NCBI GenBank assembly: GCA_903970435.1
Contig: CAJCIS010000289.1
Coordinates: 1 to 64,000, forward strand
Direction: 5' to 3'
DNA: 64,000 nucleotides
Origin: Acidobacteriota bacterium
GTDB lineage: Bacteria; Pseudomonadota; Alphaproteobacteria; Acetobacterales; Acetobacteraceae
The notes under the pieces are model-generated. The model did no database searches, was not told the DNA's origin, and worked only from the letters and a program-made list of their open reading frames with translations. Below, piece after piece: positions 18,057 to 27,003 of this stretch (position 1 is its first letter; every line of letters starts with the position of its first letter). Made by a program: the position numbers and the translations under genes.

Positions 18057-19688
18057 TTACGGAACAAGTTCACGCAGCGCCCCCAGCCAAGGTTCGTAAG
18101 CGCGCCAGCGCCCCACGGCGGCGCCATGAATGGGTTGCCGCGCCTGCCATTTGCTGGGCGTCTTGACGATCCGGAGGTTTCGTTCCGGATGCAGGCAGGA
18201 CTCTGACCAGTCCAGTCCGCAAGAAGCGGTCAGAAGCCGGATGACCGGTCCCGGGCCGCTGGTCAGCGCCTCGTAATCGATGTCGACGAACCGGGCGCGG
18301 GGGAGCACGGCGCGCCAGTGGGCGCAGAGGCGCTGATAGGCGCGCACGTAGCCCACCAGCGCCGCGCCGCCGGTGGGAAAGGCGATGCGGGGGTTGAAAT
18401 GGGTCTGGTGGATCGACAGCGCCGTATCGATCGGGGTGCGGCGGCAATGGATGATGGTGGCGTCCGGCAGCGCGAGATGGATCAGCCCGGCCCACTGGAA
18501 ATTCAGCGGCATCTTGTCGGTAACCCAGCCCGCGCCGCCGGCGATGCTGCGCAGGCGCCGGCGATAATCGGCCGCGTTGCGTGTGAGGGCGGCCGCGTCG
18601 GGCACGGGCGCGCCGGTTTTATCCCAGTTGCCGCCGAACGCGTTCCAAAACGGCAATTCGCCGCCGGCGCGCACGCGCGGATGGGCGGAGAGAATTTGTT
18701 CCACCAGCGTGGTGCCGGAGCGCGGCAAGCCGACAATGAAAATGGGAGCTGGTGTGCCGGGGTGTGCGGCGGCCGGGCGCGCGAAGACATCGGAGGTAAA
18801 GGTGGCGATCAGGCGGCCGATCCGCGCCTCGAAAGCGGCGAGATCGAAACGAACTATCGTGTTGCGCAGCGCCTCCGCCGCGTCGAACTGGCGCATGGCT
18901 TCCTCGGTGTCGCCGAGATCGTCGGCGGCCTTGCCCAAGGCGAGATGCACGCGGGAACGTTGCGCGGGTTCCAGCCCGGGCCATCGAAGTGCCGCCCGCA
19001 TGCGCGCGATCAGTTCGGCATCTTCGGGGCCGATGCGGCGGCAGCGCACGATGTCGTAATAACTGCCGGCGCGCAGGGGCGAGCGCTCGATTGCGCGGAT
19101 AAGATAGTCACGTGCTTCTTCGAAACGGCCGGCATCGGCGAGCAAATTACCGAGCAGGTCGAGCGCGGTCGCGTTGCCATCCACGGCCAGCACCTGTCGC
19201 AGAATTTTCTCCGCCTCTTCATCACGATCTTCGGCCAGCAGGGCCTTTGCGGCAGCAATACGGCCCGGCGTTGTCCGCGGCGCGGACGCGGCGGCGCGGC
19301 GGAATGCGGCAATTGCTTCGGCGGCATGACCCAGGCTGTAGAGGAGGTCGCCGGCGCGGTAGCGCGCGTCGGCCAGAGACGGCAGCACATCGGAGGCGCG
19401 GCGATACGCCGCCAAGGCTGCATCGACAGCGCCGGCCGCCTCAAAGGCGATGCCGAGCCGGAGATGGGCGTCCGCATAGCGGGGATTGATGGCAATGGCC
19501 CCTTGCAGGGCCGGAATGGCCTCGCCGAGAAGGCCGGTTTCCAGACAGGCAAGGCCGAGATCGTGCAGAATTTCGGCATTGCCCGGCGCCTGCCGCGCGG
19601 CTTCGCGCAACGGCGCCACCGCGTCGGCTGGCCGGCCGGCGCGGAGCCGTTGCGCGGCCAGGCCTAGGAGGCGCGCAACGTCGCTCAA
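18057..19688 (-). CDS. TPR-repeat sulfotransferase family protein (shorter copy)
   Basis: A 543-residue protein if the TTG at 19688 is the start; no ATG is available and no clear ribosome site is seen, so the start is weak. The N-terminal 280 residues are tetratricopeptide repeats (GNAEILHDLGLACLETGLL, NPRYADAHLRLGIAFEAAG). The C-terminal half is a sulfotransferase fold with the PAPS-binding loop IVGLPRSGTTLVEQILSAHP (about 318) and a later DKMPLNFQWAGLI. Such proteins transfer sulfate from PAPS to protein or glycan acceptors; the acceptor is unknown. Reading upstream into the AT repeat would add MFLFFKREILPS, which is repeat-derived. Same architecture as the neighbouring 608-residue protein. 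Confidence 0.85.
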   Translation of the reverse strand: MSDVARLLGLAAQRLRAGRPADAVAPLREAARQAPGNAEILHDLGLACLETGLLGEAIPALQGAIAINPRYADAHLRLGIAFEAAGAVDAALAAYRRASDVLPSLADARYRAGDLLYSLGHAAEAIAAFRRAAASAPRTTPGRIAAAKALLAEDRDEEAEKILRQVLAVDGNATALDLLGNLLADAGRFEEARDYLIRAIERSPLRAGSYYDIVRCRRIGPEDAELIARMRAALRWPGLEPAQRSRVHLALGKAADDLGDTEEAMRQFDAAEALRNTIVRFDLAAFEARIGRLIATFTSDVFARPAAAHPGTPAPIFIVGLPRSGTTLVEQILSAHPRVRAGGELPFWNAFGGNWDKTGAPVPDAAALTRNAADYRRRLRSIAGGAGWVTDKMPLNFQWAGLIHLALPDATIIHCRRTPIDTALSIHQTHFNPRIAFPTGGAALVGYVRAYQRLCAHWRAVLPRARFVDIDYEALTSGPGPVIRLLTASCGLDWSESCLHPERNLRIVKTPSKWQARQPIHGAAVGRWRAYEPWLGALRELVP

Positions 19689-19700
19689 GGCAAGGCAAGG

Positions 19701-19819
19701 GGAAGGAAGTATTTCTCTTTTGAAAAAAAGAAACAAAAAACCCTTATTCTGTTACGATTCAATACTAAACATGGTAAAAGTTTTTTGGTTCTTTTTTTCA
19801 AAAAAGAACGACTTCCTTC
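19701..19819. repeat. AT palindromic repeat, inverted pair
   Basis: Forward arm 19701-19743 (TTTC/GAAA type) and reverse arm 19776-19819 (GTTC/GAAC type), separated by 32 bp. It fills the gap between the two TPR-sulfotransferase genes, with the right end 1 bp from the stop codon of the upstream gene. Confidence 0.95.
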
Positions 19820-19820
19820 T

Positions 19821-21647
19821 TCAAACCGAATACCCAAGCCGCTCGATCGTAGGCAAGAGAATCGGTATAACCGGCTCAAGCCGCGCGAGATAATTCCTGT
19901 ACCGATACCGCGACCGATCATAAAGTTTCTCCGACACCTGCGCGTAGCTCGCCGTGCGCGCGTAGCGGCGATTTTCGTGGAAGGCCAGGCAATGCGGATC
20001 GAAATCCTCGCCGATGAAGGCCAGCACGCGGCGGATGCTGGCTTCCTGATCGTCCACGATGTCCTCGTAACGCACCGGCAGATAGCGCAGGCTCAACTCG
20101 GCGCGGTAATGCTCCACCAAATCCATCACCAGAACGTAGTGGCGCGCCGCACTTTCCAGCGCATAGGCGCAGTAATAGCCGTGCGTGAGAAGGTTGGAGA
20201 ATACCGACAGCACCACGTCGAGCGGATGGCGCATCAAATGCAGCAAGGGGGATTGCGGAAACAGCATGGAAATGAGGCCGAGATCGGTTTCGTTCAGCGG
20301 CATCTTGTCGGTAAACCACGTGGCGCCGGCGGGCACGATGCCGAGCTGGGCAACCTTGCGCAAATAATGGTCGCGCAGATTATCCAGGTCGTCGCGGTGG
20401 TCGCCCATCCAGAGTTCGGCCAAGGCTTCAGGATAGGTCAGCGGGCTATCCAACATGCGCGGCATGAGGCTGGTGAGTTCGTTAATGATGGGCAATTCGT
20501 CGCCGGCGGCGATGTGTGGATGCGCGGTGAGTGTCTGTTCCAGCAGCGTGGTGCCCGAGCGGGGAAAGCCGAGCACGAACAGCGGCTGGGCCACGTCGGT
20601 GCGCACCTGGGCGCGCGGCAGCATGCGCAGGCGGCGGGCGGTGAAGAAATTCTTCAGCCGCGCGGTAACTTGCCTTGCGTGGTCTTCGAGATAGGCGTTG
20701 CCGGACACCTCGCGCAGGCGGCGCTTTCCTTCGGAAAACGCATCGAACGCCTCATCGTAACGGCCCATCTGGTCCAGCAGGCGGCCTTTTTCCAGGTATT
20801 CGCTGGCACCCAGTTCGGCGCGCTCGGCGGCCATGGCATCGAGCAGCGCCACCGCGGCCGGCGCATCGCGCATGCGGCCGAGCACCACCGCGCGCATCAG
20901 TTGGACGCTGGGGTTGCCGGGGAATTGGGCTTCGGCACGGTCCAGCAACGCCATGGCGGCGGCCAGGTCGCGGTCGGCTTCCTCGAGGCGCGCAAAGCCC
21001 AGCAAGGTATGCAGGCTGTCCGGCGCGGCGGCCAGCGACTCCGTGTAAAGATCGCGCGCGGCCTGCATCTTGCCTTGATTTTTCAGGCACAACGCCAAAT
21101 TGGCGAGCACCACCGGGTCACGCGCGCCGGACAAGTCCAGCGCGCGATAATAATGGAATTCGCCGACCGCGGGGCGGTAGGCCTCGGTGAGCACCATGCC
21201 CATCAGATAATGCGACTGCGCGTTTTCGGGCGCGATGCGGATGGCGTTGCGGGCGTGATGTTCCGCCTCGGCCAATGCGCCCTTGCCCAGCAGCAGCAAG
21301 GTGATTTCGTTGGTCGCCCAGAAATTGTTGGGCTCCAGCGCCACGATGCGGCGGATCAGCGCCTCGGTGGCCGGGCGGTTGGCCTCGGCCTTGCGGATTT
21401 CGTACAGCACCGAAAGCGCCCCGGTGCGGCCGGGCGCCAGTTCCAGCACGTCCAGCGCCAGGCGTTCGGCGGTGTCGCGCGCGCCGGTGCGGCTTGCCTG
21501 CACGGCGCGCTCTTCCAGCGGCACCAGGTGCCGGTTGGCTTCCGGCGCGCCGAGCGTGGCAAGGTTCAGCTCGCAGCACCGCGCCCGGCTAAGGCCGCTG
21601 CCGCACGGACATTGCCGTGTCGGAATGGCGTCCGCCGATGGTCGCAT
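19821..21647 (-). CDS. TPR-repeat sulfotransferase with N-terminal SEC-C-like zinc motif
   Basis: A 608-residue protein. Residues 12-26 hold CPCGSGLSRARCC, which resembles the SEC-C zinc-binding motif. TPR repeats fill about 40-340 (LEPNNFWATNEITLLLLGKG, IAPENAQSHYLMGMVLTEA). A sulfotransferase domain follows, with the PAPS loop LGFPRSGTTLLEQTLTAHP at about 359, then DKMPLNETDLGLI and the conserved LMRHPLDVVLSVFSN. It transfers sulfate from PAPS to an unknown acceptor. The ATG at 21647 is 5 bp after the stop of the GloVer-repeat gene, so both are probably transcribed from the promoter with the Pho-box-like site at 22862. Confidence 0.9.
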   Translation of the reverse strand: MRPSADAIPTRQCPCGSGLSRARCCELNLATLGAPEANRHLVPLEERAVQASRTGARDTAERLALDVLELAPGRTGALSVLYEIRKAEANRPATEALIRRIVALEPNNFWATNEITLLLLGKGALAEAEHHARNAIRIAPENAQSHYLMGMVLTEAYRPAVGEFHYYRALDLSGARDPVVLANLALCLKNQGKMQAARDLYTESLAAAPDSLHTLLGFARLEEADRDLAAAMALLDRAEAQFPGNPSVQLMRAVVLGRMRDAPAAVALLDAMAAERAELGASEYLEKGRLLDQMGRYDEAFDAFSEGKRRLREVSGNAYLEDHARQVTARLKNFFTARRLRMLPRAQVRTDVAQPLFVLGFPRSGTTLLEQTLTAHPHIAAGDELPIINELTSLMPRMLDSPLTYPEALAELWMGDHRDDLDNLRDHYLRKVAQLGIVPAGATWFTDKMPLNETDLGLISMLFPQSPLLHLMRHPLDVVLSVFSNLLTHGYYCAYALESAARHYVLVMDLVEHYRAELSLRYLPVRYEDIVDDQEASIRRVLAFIGEDFDPHCLAFHENRRYARTASYAQVSEKLYDRSRYRYRNYLARLEPVIPILLPTIERLGYSV

Positions 21648-21652
21648 GGGTG

Positions 21653-22819
21653 TTACGGCGTCAATTTGAACACCGCGCCCAGGCCGGCCGCACCGCCATA
21701 TTGCGTCGTGCCATACAGGGTCTTGCCCCGGAAGATCACGCCGGCGTAGGGGTTAGCCGGCGCCTTGTTGCCTTTGAAGCGTGCGAGCACGGTTTCGGCG
21801 CCGGTGGTGGCGTCGATGCTGAATACCGTTCCGTTGTCCATCCCGCCACCGTAATAGGTGGTGCCGTACAAAGTCCCGTTTTGGTAAAGCAGGCCCGCAT
21901 AAGGCGCCGCCCCGTCGAGACCGCCCTTGAAACTGTACAGCACGGTTTCGGCGTTGGTTGCAGGGTCGAACGAAAATGCCACGCCGTTGCCGCTGGCGCC
22001 GCCGAACACCGCGGTGCCATACAGGAGGCCGCTCTGGTAAATAAGGCCGGCGTAAGGGTACTCCCCGTCGGCGCCGCCGGTAAAGCTGTAGAGCACCGCC
22101 TCGGCGGCCGTGCTGATGTCGAACGCGAACAGGGTGCCGCTGTCGGCCGCCCCGCCCGTGGACGTGGCTCCGTAGAGCGTGCCGGCCGCATCGACCAGTC
22201 CGCCGAAGGGTCTCGCACCGTCCGTGCCGCCGGCGAAACTGTGCAGCACCGTCTCGGCGCCGGTGGCCAGATCGATCTGGAACAATGTTCCGAGGTTGCC
22301 GGTGCCGCCGCCGTTGGTGGTGCCGTACAGAAAGCCGCCCTGGTAGGTCAGTGTGCTGGCCGGAAAGGCGCCATCGGTGGTTCCGCCCGCGAAACTGTAC
22401 AGCACCGTCTCGGCTTGCGTCTGGGGATTGAGGGCGAACACGGTGCCGTTGTTCGACGCGCCGCCCTGGGTGGTGGTGCCGTAGAAGGCGCCCTTGGCGT
22501 ACACCAGGCCGCCGAACGGGGCCTGGCCATCCGTGCCGCCGGCAAAGCTGTGCAGCACCGTCTCGTCGCCGGTGGCCGGATCGAGCTGGAATGCCACCCC
22601 GAACCCGGAACCGCCGTCCTCCGGCGCGGTGCCGAACAGGCTGCCGGCATGGTAGGTGAGGCCGGCATAGGGACTGGCGCCGTCCTGGCCGCCGGCGAAG
22701 CTGTGCACCACCTTCAGTTTGTGGGCGCTTCCCGCTGCGGGCGGCTTTTGCGCATGTCCGGCGGCCGGGAACATTGCCAGGCTGGCAAGGGCGAGCGCGG
22801 CAATTCTGGCGATTGGCAT
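21653..22819 (-). CDS. Secreted GloVer-type tandem-repeat protein
   Basis: A 388-residue exported protein. Its signal peptide is ARIAALALASLAMFPAAGHA. The mature part consists of about eight repeats of 38-41 residues, each with a core like YAGLTYHAGSLFGTAPEDGG followed by G-x-VFxLDPATGAETVLHSFAGG. This is the choice-of-anchor GloVer tandem repeat (TIGR03803-like), predicted to form a beta-propeller. No anchor or catalytic motif is visible and the function is unknown. GGGGGACTGAC precedes the ATG at 22819. It is the first gene of a likely two-gene operon with the TPR-sulfotransferase and has a perfect 18-bp Pho-box-like repeat 43 bp upstream. Confidence 0.85.
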   Translation of the reverse strand: MPIARIAALALASLAMFPAAGHAQKPPAAGSAHKLKVVHSFAGGQDGASPYAGLTYHAGSLFGTAPEDGGSGFGVAFQLDPATGDETVLHSFAGGTDGQAPFGGLVYAKGAFYGTTTQGGASNNGTVFALNPQTQAETVLYSFAGGTTDGAFPASTLTYQGGFLYGTTNGGGTGNLGTLFQIDLATGAETVLHSFAGGTDGARPFGGLVDAAGTLYGATSTGGAADSGTLFAFDISTAAEAVLYSFTGGADGEYPYAGLIYQSGLLYGTAVFGGASGNGVAFSFDPATNAETVLYSFKGGLDGAAPYAGLLYQNGTLYGTTYYGGGMDNGTVFSIDATTGAETVLARFKGNKAPANPYAGVIFRGKTLYGTTQYGGAAGLGAVFKLTP

Positions 22820-22861
22820 GTCAGTCCCCCGGGGTCGCCGGGGTTTTAGATCATTTGCGCT

Positions 22862-22879
22862 CTGTCAGACAACTGTCAG
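22862..22879. promoter_or_regulatory. Pho-box-like direct repeat
   Basis: CTGTCAGACAACTGTCAG is two identical CTGTCAG heptamers with a 4-bp spacer. The 11-bp period is exactly that of PhoB half-sites (consensus CTGTCAT). It lies 43 bp upstream of the GloVer-repeat gene, and another TGTCAG overlaps its start codon. Orientation is opposite to transcription, as at 17930-17980. Confidence 0.65.
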
Positions 22880-22926
22880 CAGCACAAAGCTGGGCGGAAG
22901 GAAATCGAATACAATCAATGCTTTAA

Positions 22927-23007
22927 GAAGGAAGCCGTTCTTTTCTGAAGAAAACAACCAAAACACTTTTGTCTGTCTGCCTGCACAGACGTTCGGGCTA
23001 TAAACGG
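22927..23007 (+). repeat. AT palindromic repeat, C/G-type arm plus remnant core
   Basis: A forward arm at 22927-22971 with one stem mismatch is followed by a shortened piece of core (CTGCACAGACGTTCGGGCTA). It lies just after the peroxiredoxin stop at 23010. Confidence 0.88.
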
Positions 23008-23009
23008 AT

Positions 23010-23540
23010 TCAGTGGGACGCTTTCCATTCCTTCACGGCGGCGAGCGTGTTGCCCACGTGGCCCGATGGATCCAACGCGCTGTAGGCGTAACCGATTTTG
23101 CCGTCCGGCAAAATGACGTAGCTGGTGCGGCTGGAATAACCCAGCATGCCGATCAGAACGGCATCGTATTCCTTGGATATGGTACCGTCCTTGTCGCTGG
23201 CGACAGGAAATTTGCTGCGGCACTCGCTCACCGAAAATTTCTTCAGCTTCGCCACGTCATCCTGCGACACGCCGATGACGGTGGCGCCCAGCGCCTGGAA
23301 TTGCGGCACCGCGTCGGCAAATTCATGCGCTTCCTCAGTGCAGCCGCTGGTGAAGGCGGCCGGATAGAAATACAGCACCACCGGACCATGCTTCAGCGCG
23401 TCCGCCAGACTGAAGGCAAATTCGTTGCCGCCCTGCGTGGCCTGCGCCGAGAAATCCGGCGCCTGGGCACCCGGTTTCAACATCGCCAGCGCCGGCCCGG
23501 CCGCCACCAACATCGCCGCCACTGCCAAGACTTGCCGCAT
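23010..23540 (-). CDS. Exported peroxiredoxin (AhpC/TSA, BCP-like)
   Basis: A 176-residue thiol peroxidase. A signal peptide (LAVAAMLVAAGPALAM) places it in the periplasm. The peroxidatic cysteine is in YPAAFTSGCTEEAHEF (about 66), following PGAQAPDFSA and VVLYFY; VIGVSQDDVAKLKKFSV is the usual BCP segment. A second Cys in SVSECRSKFPVASDKDG could be the resolving residue. It reduces hydroperoxides with thiol reductants. BCP-type peroxiredoxins are usually cytoplasmic, so the signal peptide is noteworthy. Upstream of its start lies an AT repeat arm, then the mrp gene in the same direction. Confidence 0.93.
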   Translation of the reverse strand: MRQVLAVAAMLVAAGPALAMLKPGAQAPDFSAQATQGGNEFAFSLADALKHGPVVLYFYPAAFTSGCTEEAHEFADAVPQFQALGATVIGVSQDDVAKLKKFSVSECRSKFPVASDKDGTISKEYDAVLIGMLGYSSRTSYVILPDGKIGYAYSALDPSGHVGNTLAAVKEWKASH

Positions 23541-23592
23541 TTTGTATCTCCCGGTGGTTGGAAAAGCGTGTGGTAGGAAAGGCGTACAGACA

Positions 23593-23636
23593 GGGAAGTC
23601 GTTCTTTTTTGAAAAAAAGAACCAAAAAACTTTTGC
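23593..23636 (+). repeat. AT palindromic repeat, single forward arm
   Basis: T/A-type GTTC/GAAC stem between mrp (stop 23742) and the peroxiredoxin start. Both genes run leftwards. Confidence 0.95.
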
Positions 23637-23741
23637 TCCTGGCGGTTGGTATCATACGGCGGCGCGCGCGCAAGCCGCAAACTGGCGGATGGCTCGGATC
23701 AGCGATAACGTTCCGGAACAGAACGGCTTTCCTTTTTTCAT

Positions 23742-24809
23742 TTAGCCCCCCAACGCCCGCACCACCCCCTCGGCAATAGCCCGAAATGCCGCCGCCGCGG
23801 CACTGGCCGGCGCGCCGATGACCACGGGCAATCCCGCATCGCCAGCGGCGCGCACGTCGGCCAGCAGCGGCACCGCGCCCAGGAACGGCACGCCCATTTT
23901 GGCCGCCTCCGCCTGCGCGCCGCCGTGGCCGAAAATGTCGGTGCGGCCGCCGCAATGGGGGCACTGAAAATAGCTCATGTTCTCGACCACGCCGAGGATG
24001 CGCACGCCGACTTTTTCGAACATTGTCACACCGCGCCGCGCGTCCAGCAGCGCGATGTCCTGCGGCGTGGAGACGATCACCGCGCCGGCGAGATCGACGC
24101 GCTGGCTCAGGGTTAGCTGGGCGTCGCCGGTGCCGGGGGGCATGTCCACCACCATCACGTCGAGCGCGCCCCAATCGGTCTGGCCGAGCATCTGGCTGAG
24201 CGCGCCCATCACCATCGGGCCGCGCCACACCATGGCCTGCGTCTCGGGCACCAGAAAGCCCATGGACATGCACACCAGCCCGAAGGCCGGCACCGGGATC
24301 ATGATCTGGTCGCGCAGGCCCGGCTTTTGGTTCACCCCCAGCATGCGCGGCAGGCTGGGGCCGTAAATGTCGGCGTCGATCAGCCCGACCCGGCGGCCGC
24401 TTTGCGCGAGCGCCACCGCCAGGTTGACCGCGACGGTGGATTTGCCGACGCCGCCCTTGCCGGAGGCGACGGCCACCACGGACTTCACGTCCGTGAGAAA
24501 TTTTTCGTGGCCGGCGGGGCCGTGCCCGGCGTGGGCCGGCGCGGGCGCGGGGGCGGGGGCGGGGGCGGCCTGTTTGTGGGACGTCAGCACCACCGTGACG
24601 TGGCGTACCCCCGCCGCACCGCGCAGGGCTTCCTCCACCTGCCGCCCGGCCTGCTCCATGGCGGCCAGGTGCGCACGCTCGGTGCGCAAGGCGACGTGCA
24701 CGGTGCCGTCGGCGACCGACACGCTGTCGACCAGCTTGGCGGCCACCAGGTCACGCCCATCCGGCCCGCGCACCTGACGCAGCACCCGCACCACTCCGGC
24801 CTCGTCCAT
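23742..24809 (-). CDS. Mrp/NBP35-family iron-sulfur carrier ATPase (ApbC-like)
   Basis: A 355-residue cytoplasmic P-loop protein that carries 4Fe-4S clusters to target proteins. Residues 1-95 form an MIP18/FeS-assembly-P-like domain. An Ala/Pro-rich linker (QAAPAPAPAPAPAH) precedes the ATPase, whose deviant Walker A is GKGGVGKST (about 115), with IDADIYGPSLPRMLG and VVDMPPGTGD. Cluster ligands are the C-x-x-C in FQCPHCGG (about 284). I start it at the ATG at 24809 (MDEAGVVRVL), preceded by GGAAAGG, rather than 25 codons upstream. Divergent from hflK. Confidence 0.93.
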   Translation of the reverse strand: MDEAGVVRVLRQVRGPDGRDLVAAKLVDSVSVADGTVHVALRTERAHLAAMEQAGRQVEEALRGAAGVRHVTVVLTSHKQAAPAPAPAPAPAHAGHGPAGHEKFLTDVKSVVAVASGKGGVGKSTVAVNLAVALAQSGRRVGLIDADIYGPSLPRMLGVNQKPGLRDQIMIPVPAFGLVCMSMGFLVPETQAMVWRGPMVMGALSQMLGQTDWGALDVMVVDMPPGTGDAQLTLSQRVDLAGAVIVSTPQDIALLDARRGVTMFEKVGVRILGVVENMSYFQCPHCGGRTDIFGHGGAQAEAAKMGVPFLGAVPLLADVRAAGDAGLPVVIGAPASAAAAAFRAIAEGVVRALGG

Positions 24810-24916
24810 CGCTTTGCAAACCTTTCCCGCCCGGCCCATATGCGGGCAACGCGGCATATGGCGCACCGCTTGCCGCCGCGCCACGTCCGCCCCCTCACTT
24901 CAGGCAGCCAAACCCC

Positions 24917-26068
24917 ATGCCGTCCGACCACAATCCTTGGACCCCCGGCGGGGGCGACGGAAGGCCGCCCAGCGGGCCGCGCCTGCCGGATGCCGGCCCG
25001 CCCTGGGGCGGCCCGCCCCGGCGCGGCCCGCCGCCCGACTTCCGCCATATCTCCGACCTGCTGCGCGGGCTGCTGCACCGCCTGCTGGGCGGCGGGCCGC
25101 GGCTGCTCGCAGCGTTCGGTATCGGTCTGGCGGCGATCTGGCTCGCCACCGGCTTCTTCCGGGTGCAGCCGGACGAACAGGGGCTGGTGCTGCGCTTCGG
25201 CGCCTATAACCGCAGCGCGCCGCCGGGCCTGAATTACTGCATTCCTTACCCGTTCGAATCGGTGCTGCTGCTGCCGGTGACGCGCATCAACCGGGTGGAA
25301 ATCGGTTTTCGCAGCGAGACCGAGGAGGATCAGCCCTTCCCGCGCGCGCCGAACGGCGCCGGGCAGGAGGCGGACCAGCCGGAACGCGATTTGCGCGAAG
25401 AAAGCCTGATGCTGACGGGAGATGAAAATATCGTCGATATCAACGCGTCGGTGTTCTGGCGCATCAGCAATGCCTCTGCGTACGCCTTCAATACACGCAA
25501 CCCGGCCTATACGGTGAAATCGGCGTCCGAAAGCATGCTGCGCCAGGTGGTCGGCCACACCAACATTCAGTCGGCGCTGACCGAGGGCCGCGCGGCGATC
25601 GAGCAGGCGGTGACCGTCGGCACGCAGAAGATACTGGATCAATACGGCACCGGCGTGGAAATCACCCAGGTGCAATTGCAGAAAGTCGATCCGCCGGCCG
25701 ACGTGATCGAGAGTTTCCGCGACGTGCAACGGGCCAATACCGACGCCGATCGCGCCCGCAACGAAGCCCAGGCCTACGCCAACGACATCGTGCCGCGGGC
25801 GCGCGGCGATGCCGCCGCCGTGGTGGCGCAGGCGGAGGGCCAGAAGACCGCGGCCATCGCCAATGCGAACGGCGAGGCGCAGCGTTTCCTGGATGTTTAT
25901 GCCGCCTACGCCCAGGCCAAGGACGTCACGTTGAAACGATTGTATATCGAAACCATGCAGGATGTGTTGAGCCATGCCGAGCTGACGGTGGTGGACGACA
26001 GGCTGCGCAACCTGCTGCCGGTGCTGCCGCTGAGCACGACTCGCAGCCGCGCGGAGGCGCCGCCATGA
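24917..26068 (+). CDS. hflK: FtsH protease modulator HflK
   Basis: A 383-residue membrane protein of the SPFH/prohibitin family. A Pro/Gly-rich cytoplasmic N-terminus (PGGGDGRPPSGPRLP) precedes one transmembrane helix (about 65-82), followed by the band-7 domain (FFRVQPDEQGLVLRFGAYNR, NIVDINASVFWRI). The C-terminal helical region has the usual YANDIVPRARGDAA and QAEGQKTAAIANANGEAQRFL. With HflC it forms a large periplasm-facing cage around the FtsH protease and limits its activity. The stop overlaps the hflC start (ATGA), as expected for this operon. Confidence 0.95.
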   Translation: MPSDHNPWTPGGGDGRPPSGPRLPDAGPPWGGPPRRGPPPDFRHISDLLRGLLHRLLGGGPRLLAAFGIGLAAIWLATGFFRVQPDEQGLVLRFGAYNRSAPPGLNYCIPYPFESVLLLPVTRINRVEIGFRSETEEDQPFPRAPNGAGQEADQPERDLREESLMLTGDENIVDINASVFWRISNASAYAFNTRNPAYTVKSASESMLRQVVGHTNIQSALTEGRAAIEQAVTVGTQKILDQYGTGVEITQVQLQKVDPPADVIESFRDVQRANTDADRARNEAQAYANDIVPRARGDAAAVVAQAEGQKTAAIANANGEAQRFLDVYAAYAQAKDVTLKRLYIETMQDVLSHAELTVVDDRLRNLLPVLPLSTTRSRAEAPP

Positions 26069-26931
26069 ACCGCTGGCTCACAGGTGCTGCCGTCGTTTTC
26101 GTGGCCTTGTATGTGCTGATGCACATGTCGTTCTTTGTCGTCAATCAAACCGACATGGTGCTGATTACCGATCTTGGTGATCCGCAGCGGGTGATTACCG
26201 ATCCCGGCCTGCACGCCAAGCTGCCGCTGGTGCAGAACGCCATCGTGTTCGATCGCCGCCTGCTGGATTTCGAATCGCCGCCCGAAGAGGTTATTCTCGG
26301 TGACCAGCGCCGGCTCATCGTCGATTCGTTTGCGCGCTACCGCATTACCAATCCGCTGGAATACTACCAGTCGGTCGGCCCGTCGGAGGATGCTATTCAG
26401 GCGCGGCTCGATTCGGTGGTGACATCAAGCCTGCGCCGCGTGCTGGGCAGCGAAACATTGCTCGATGTGCTGTCGGCGCAGCGCACCCGCATCATGTCGT
26501 CGATCCAGAAACAGGTGAACGACGAAATGAAAGGGTTTGGCGTCGACGTGATCGACGTGCGCCTGCGGCGTGCCGATCTGCCGGCGGAAAATACCCAGGC
26601 GATCCTGCAGCGCATGCAGTCCGAACGCGATCGCGTCGCCCGCCAGGCCCGCGCCGAAGGCGCCGAAGCCGCCGCCCGCATCAAGGCCGACGCCGACCGC
26701 CAGCGCACCGTCATCCTGGCCGACGCAGGCGCCACCGCCAACACACGCCGCGGCGAAGGCGAGGCGCAGGCCATCGCGATTTACGCCAATGCATTTTCGC
26801 GCGACCCGGGGTTCTTTGCGACGTGGCGGACGTTGCAGGCTTATCGCGAGGCTTTTGCCGGGGGGCATAGTCATCTGATATTGTCGCCCGACAATGATTT
26901 TCTGCGGTTGCTGCAGGGGGCGCAGAAATAA
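26065..26931 (+). CDS. hflC: FtsH protease modulator HflC
   Basis: A 288-residue SPFH partner of HflK. An N-terminal membrane anchor (GAAVVFVALYVLMHMSFFVV) is followed by the band-7 domain (VNQTDMVLITDLGDPQRVI, GLHAKLPLVQNAIVFDRRLLDFE) and the helical tail (RMQSERDRVARQARAEGAEA, AIAIYANAFSRDPGFFATWRTLQAY). It starts within the hflK stop with GGAGG upstream. The TAA stop at 26929-26931 runs directly into the GGAAG of an AT palindromic repeat, so the 3' end of the hflKC transcript begins with that hairpin. Confidence 0.95.
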   Translation: MNRWLTGAAVVFVALYVLMHMSFFVVNQTDMVLITDLGDPQRVITDPGLHAKLPLVQNAIVFDRRLLDFESPPEEVILGDQRRLIVDSFARYRITNPLEYYQSVGPSEDAIQARLDSVVTSSLRRVLGSETLLDVLSAQRTRIMSSIQKQVNDEMKGFGVDVIDVRLRRADLPAENTQAILQRMQSERDRVARQARAEGAEAAARIKADADRQRTVILADAGATANTRRGEGEAQAIAIYANAFSRDPGFFATWRTLQAYREAFAGGHSHLILSPDNDFLRLLQGAQK

Positions 26932-26976
26932 GGAAGGAAGCAGTTCTTTTTTGAAAAAAAGAACCAAAAAACTTTT
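26930..26976 (+). repeat. AT palindromic repeat, single forward arm on the hflC stop
   Basis: T/A-type arm whose AAGGAAG end shares bases with the hflC TAA stop codon. It lies between hflC and the convergent esterase gene. Confidence 0.95.
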
Positions 26977-27003
26977 GTCTGTCCAGCACGCCCTACAGCC
27001 GCT

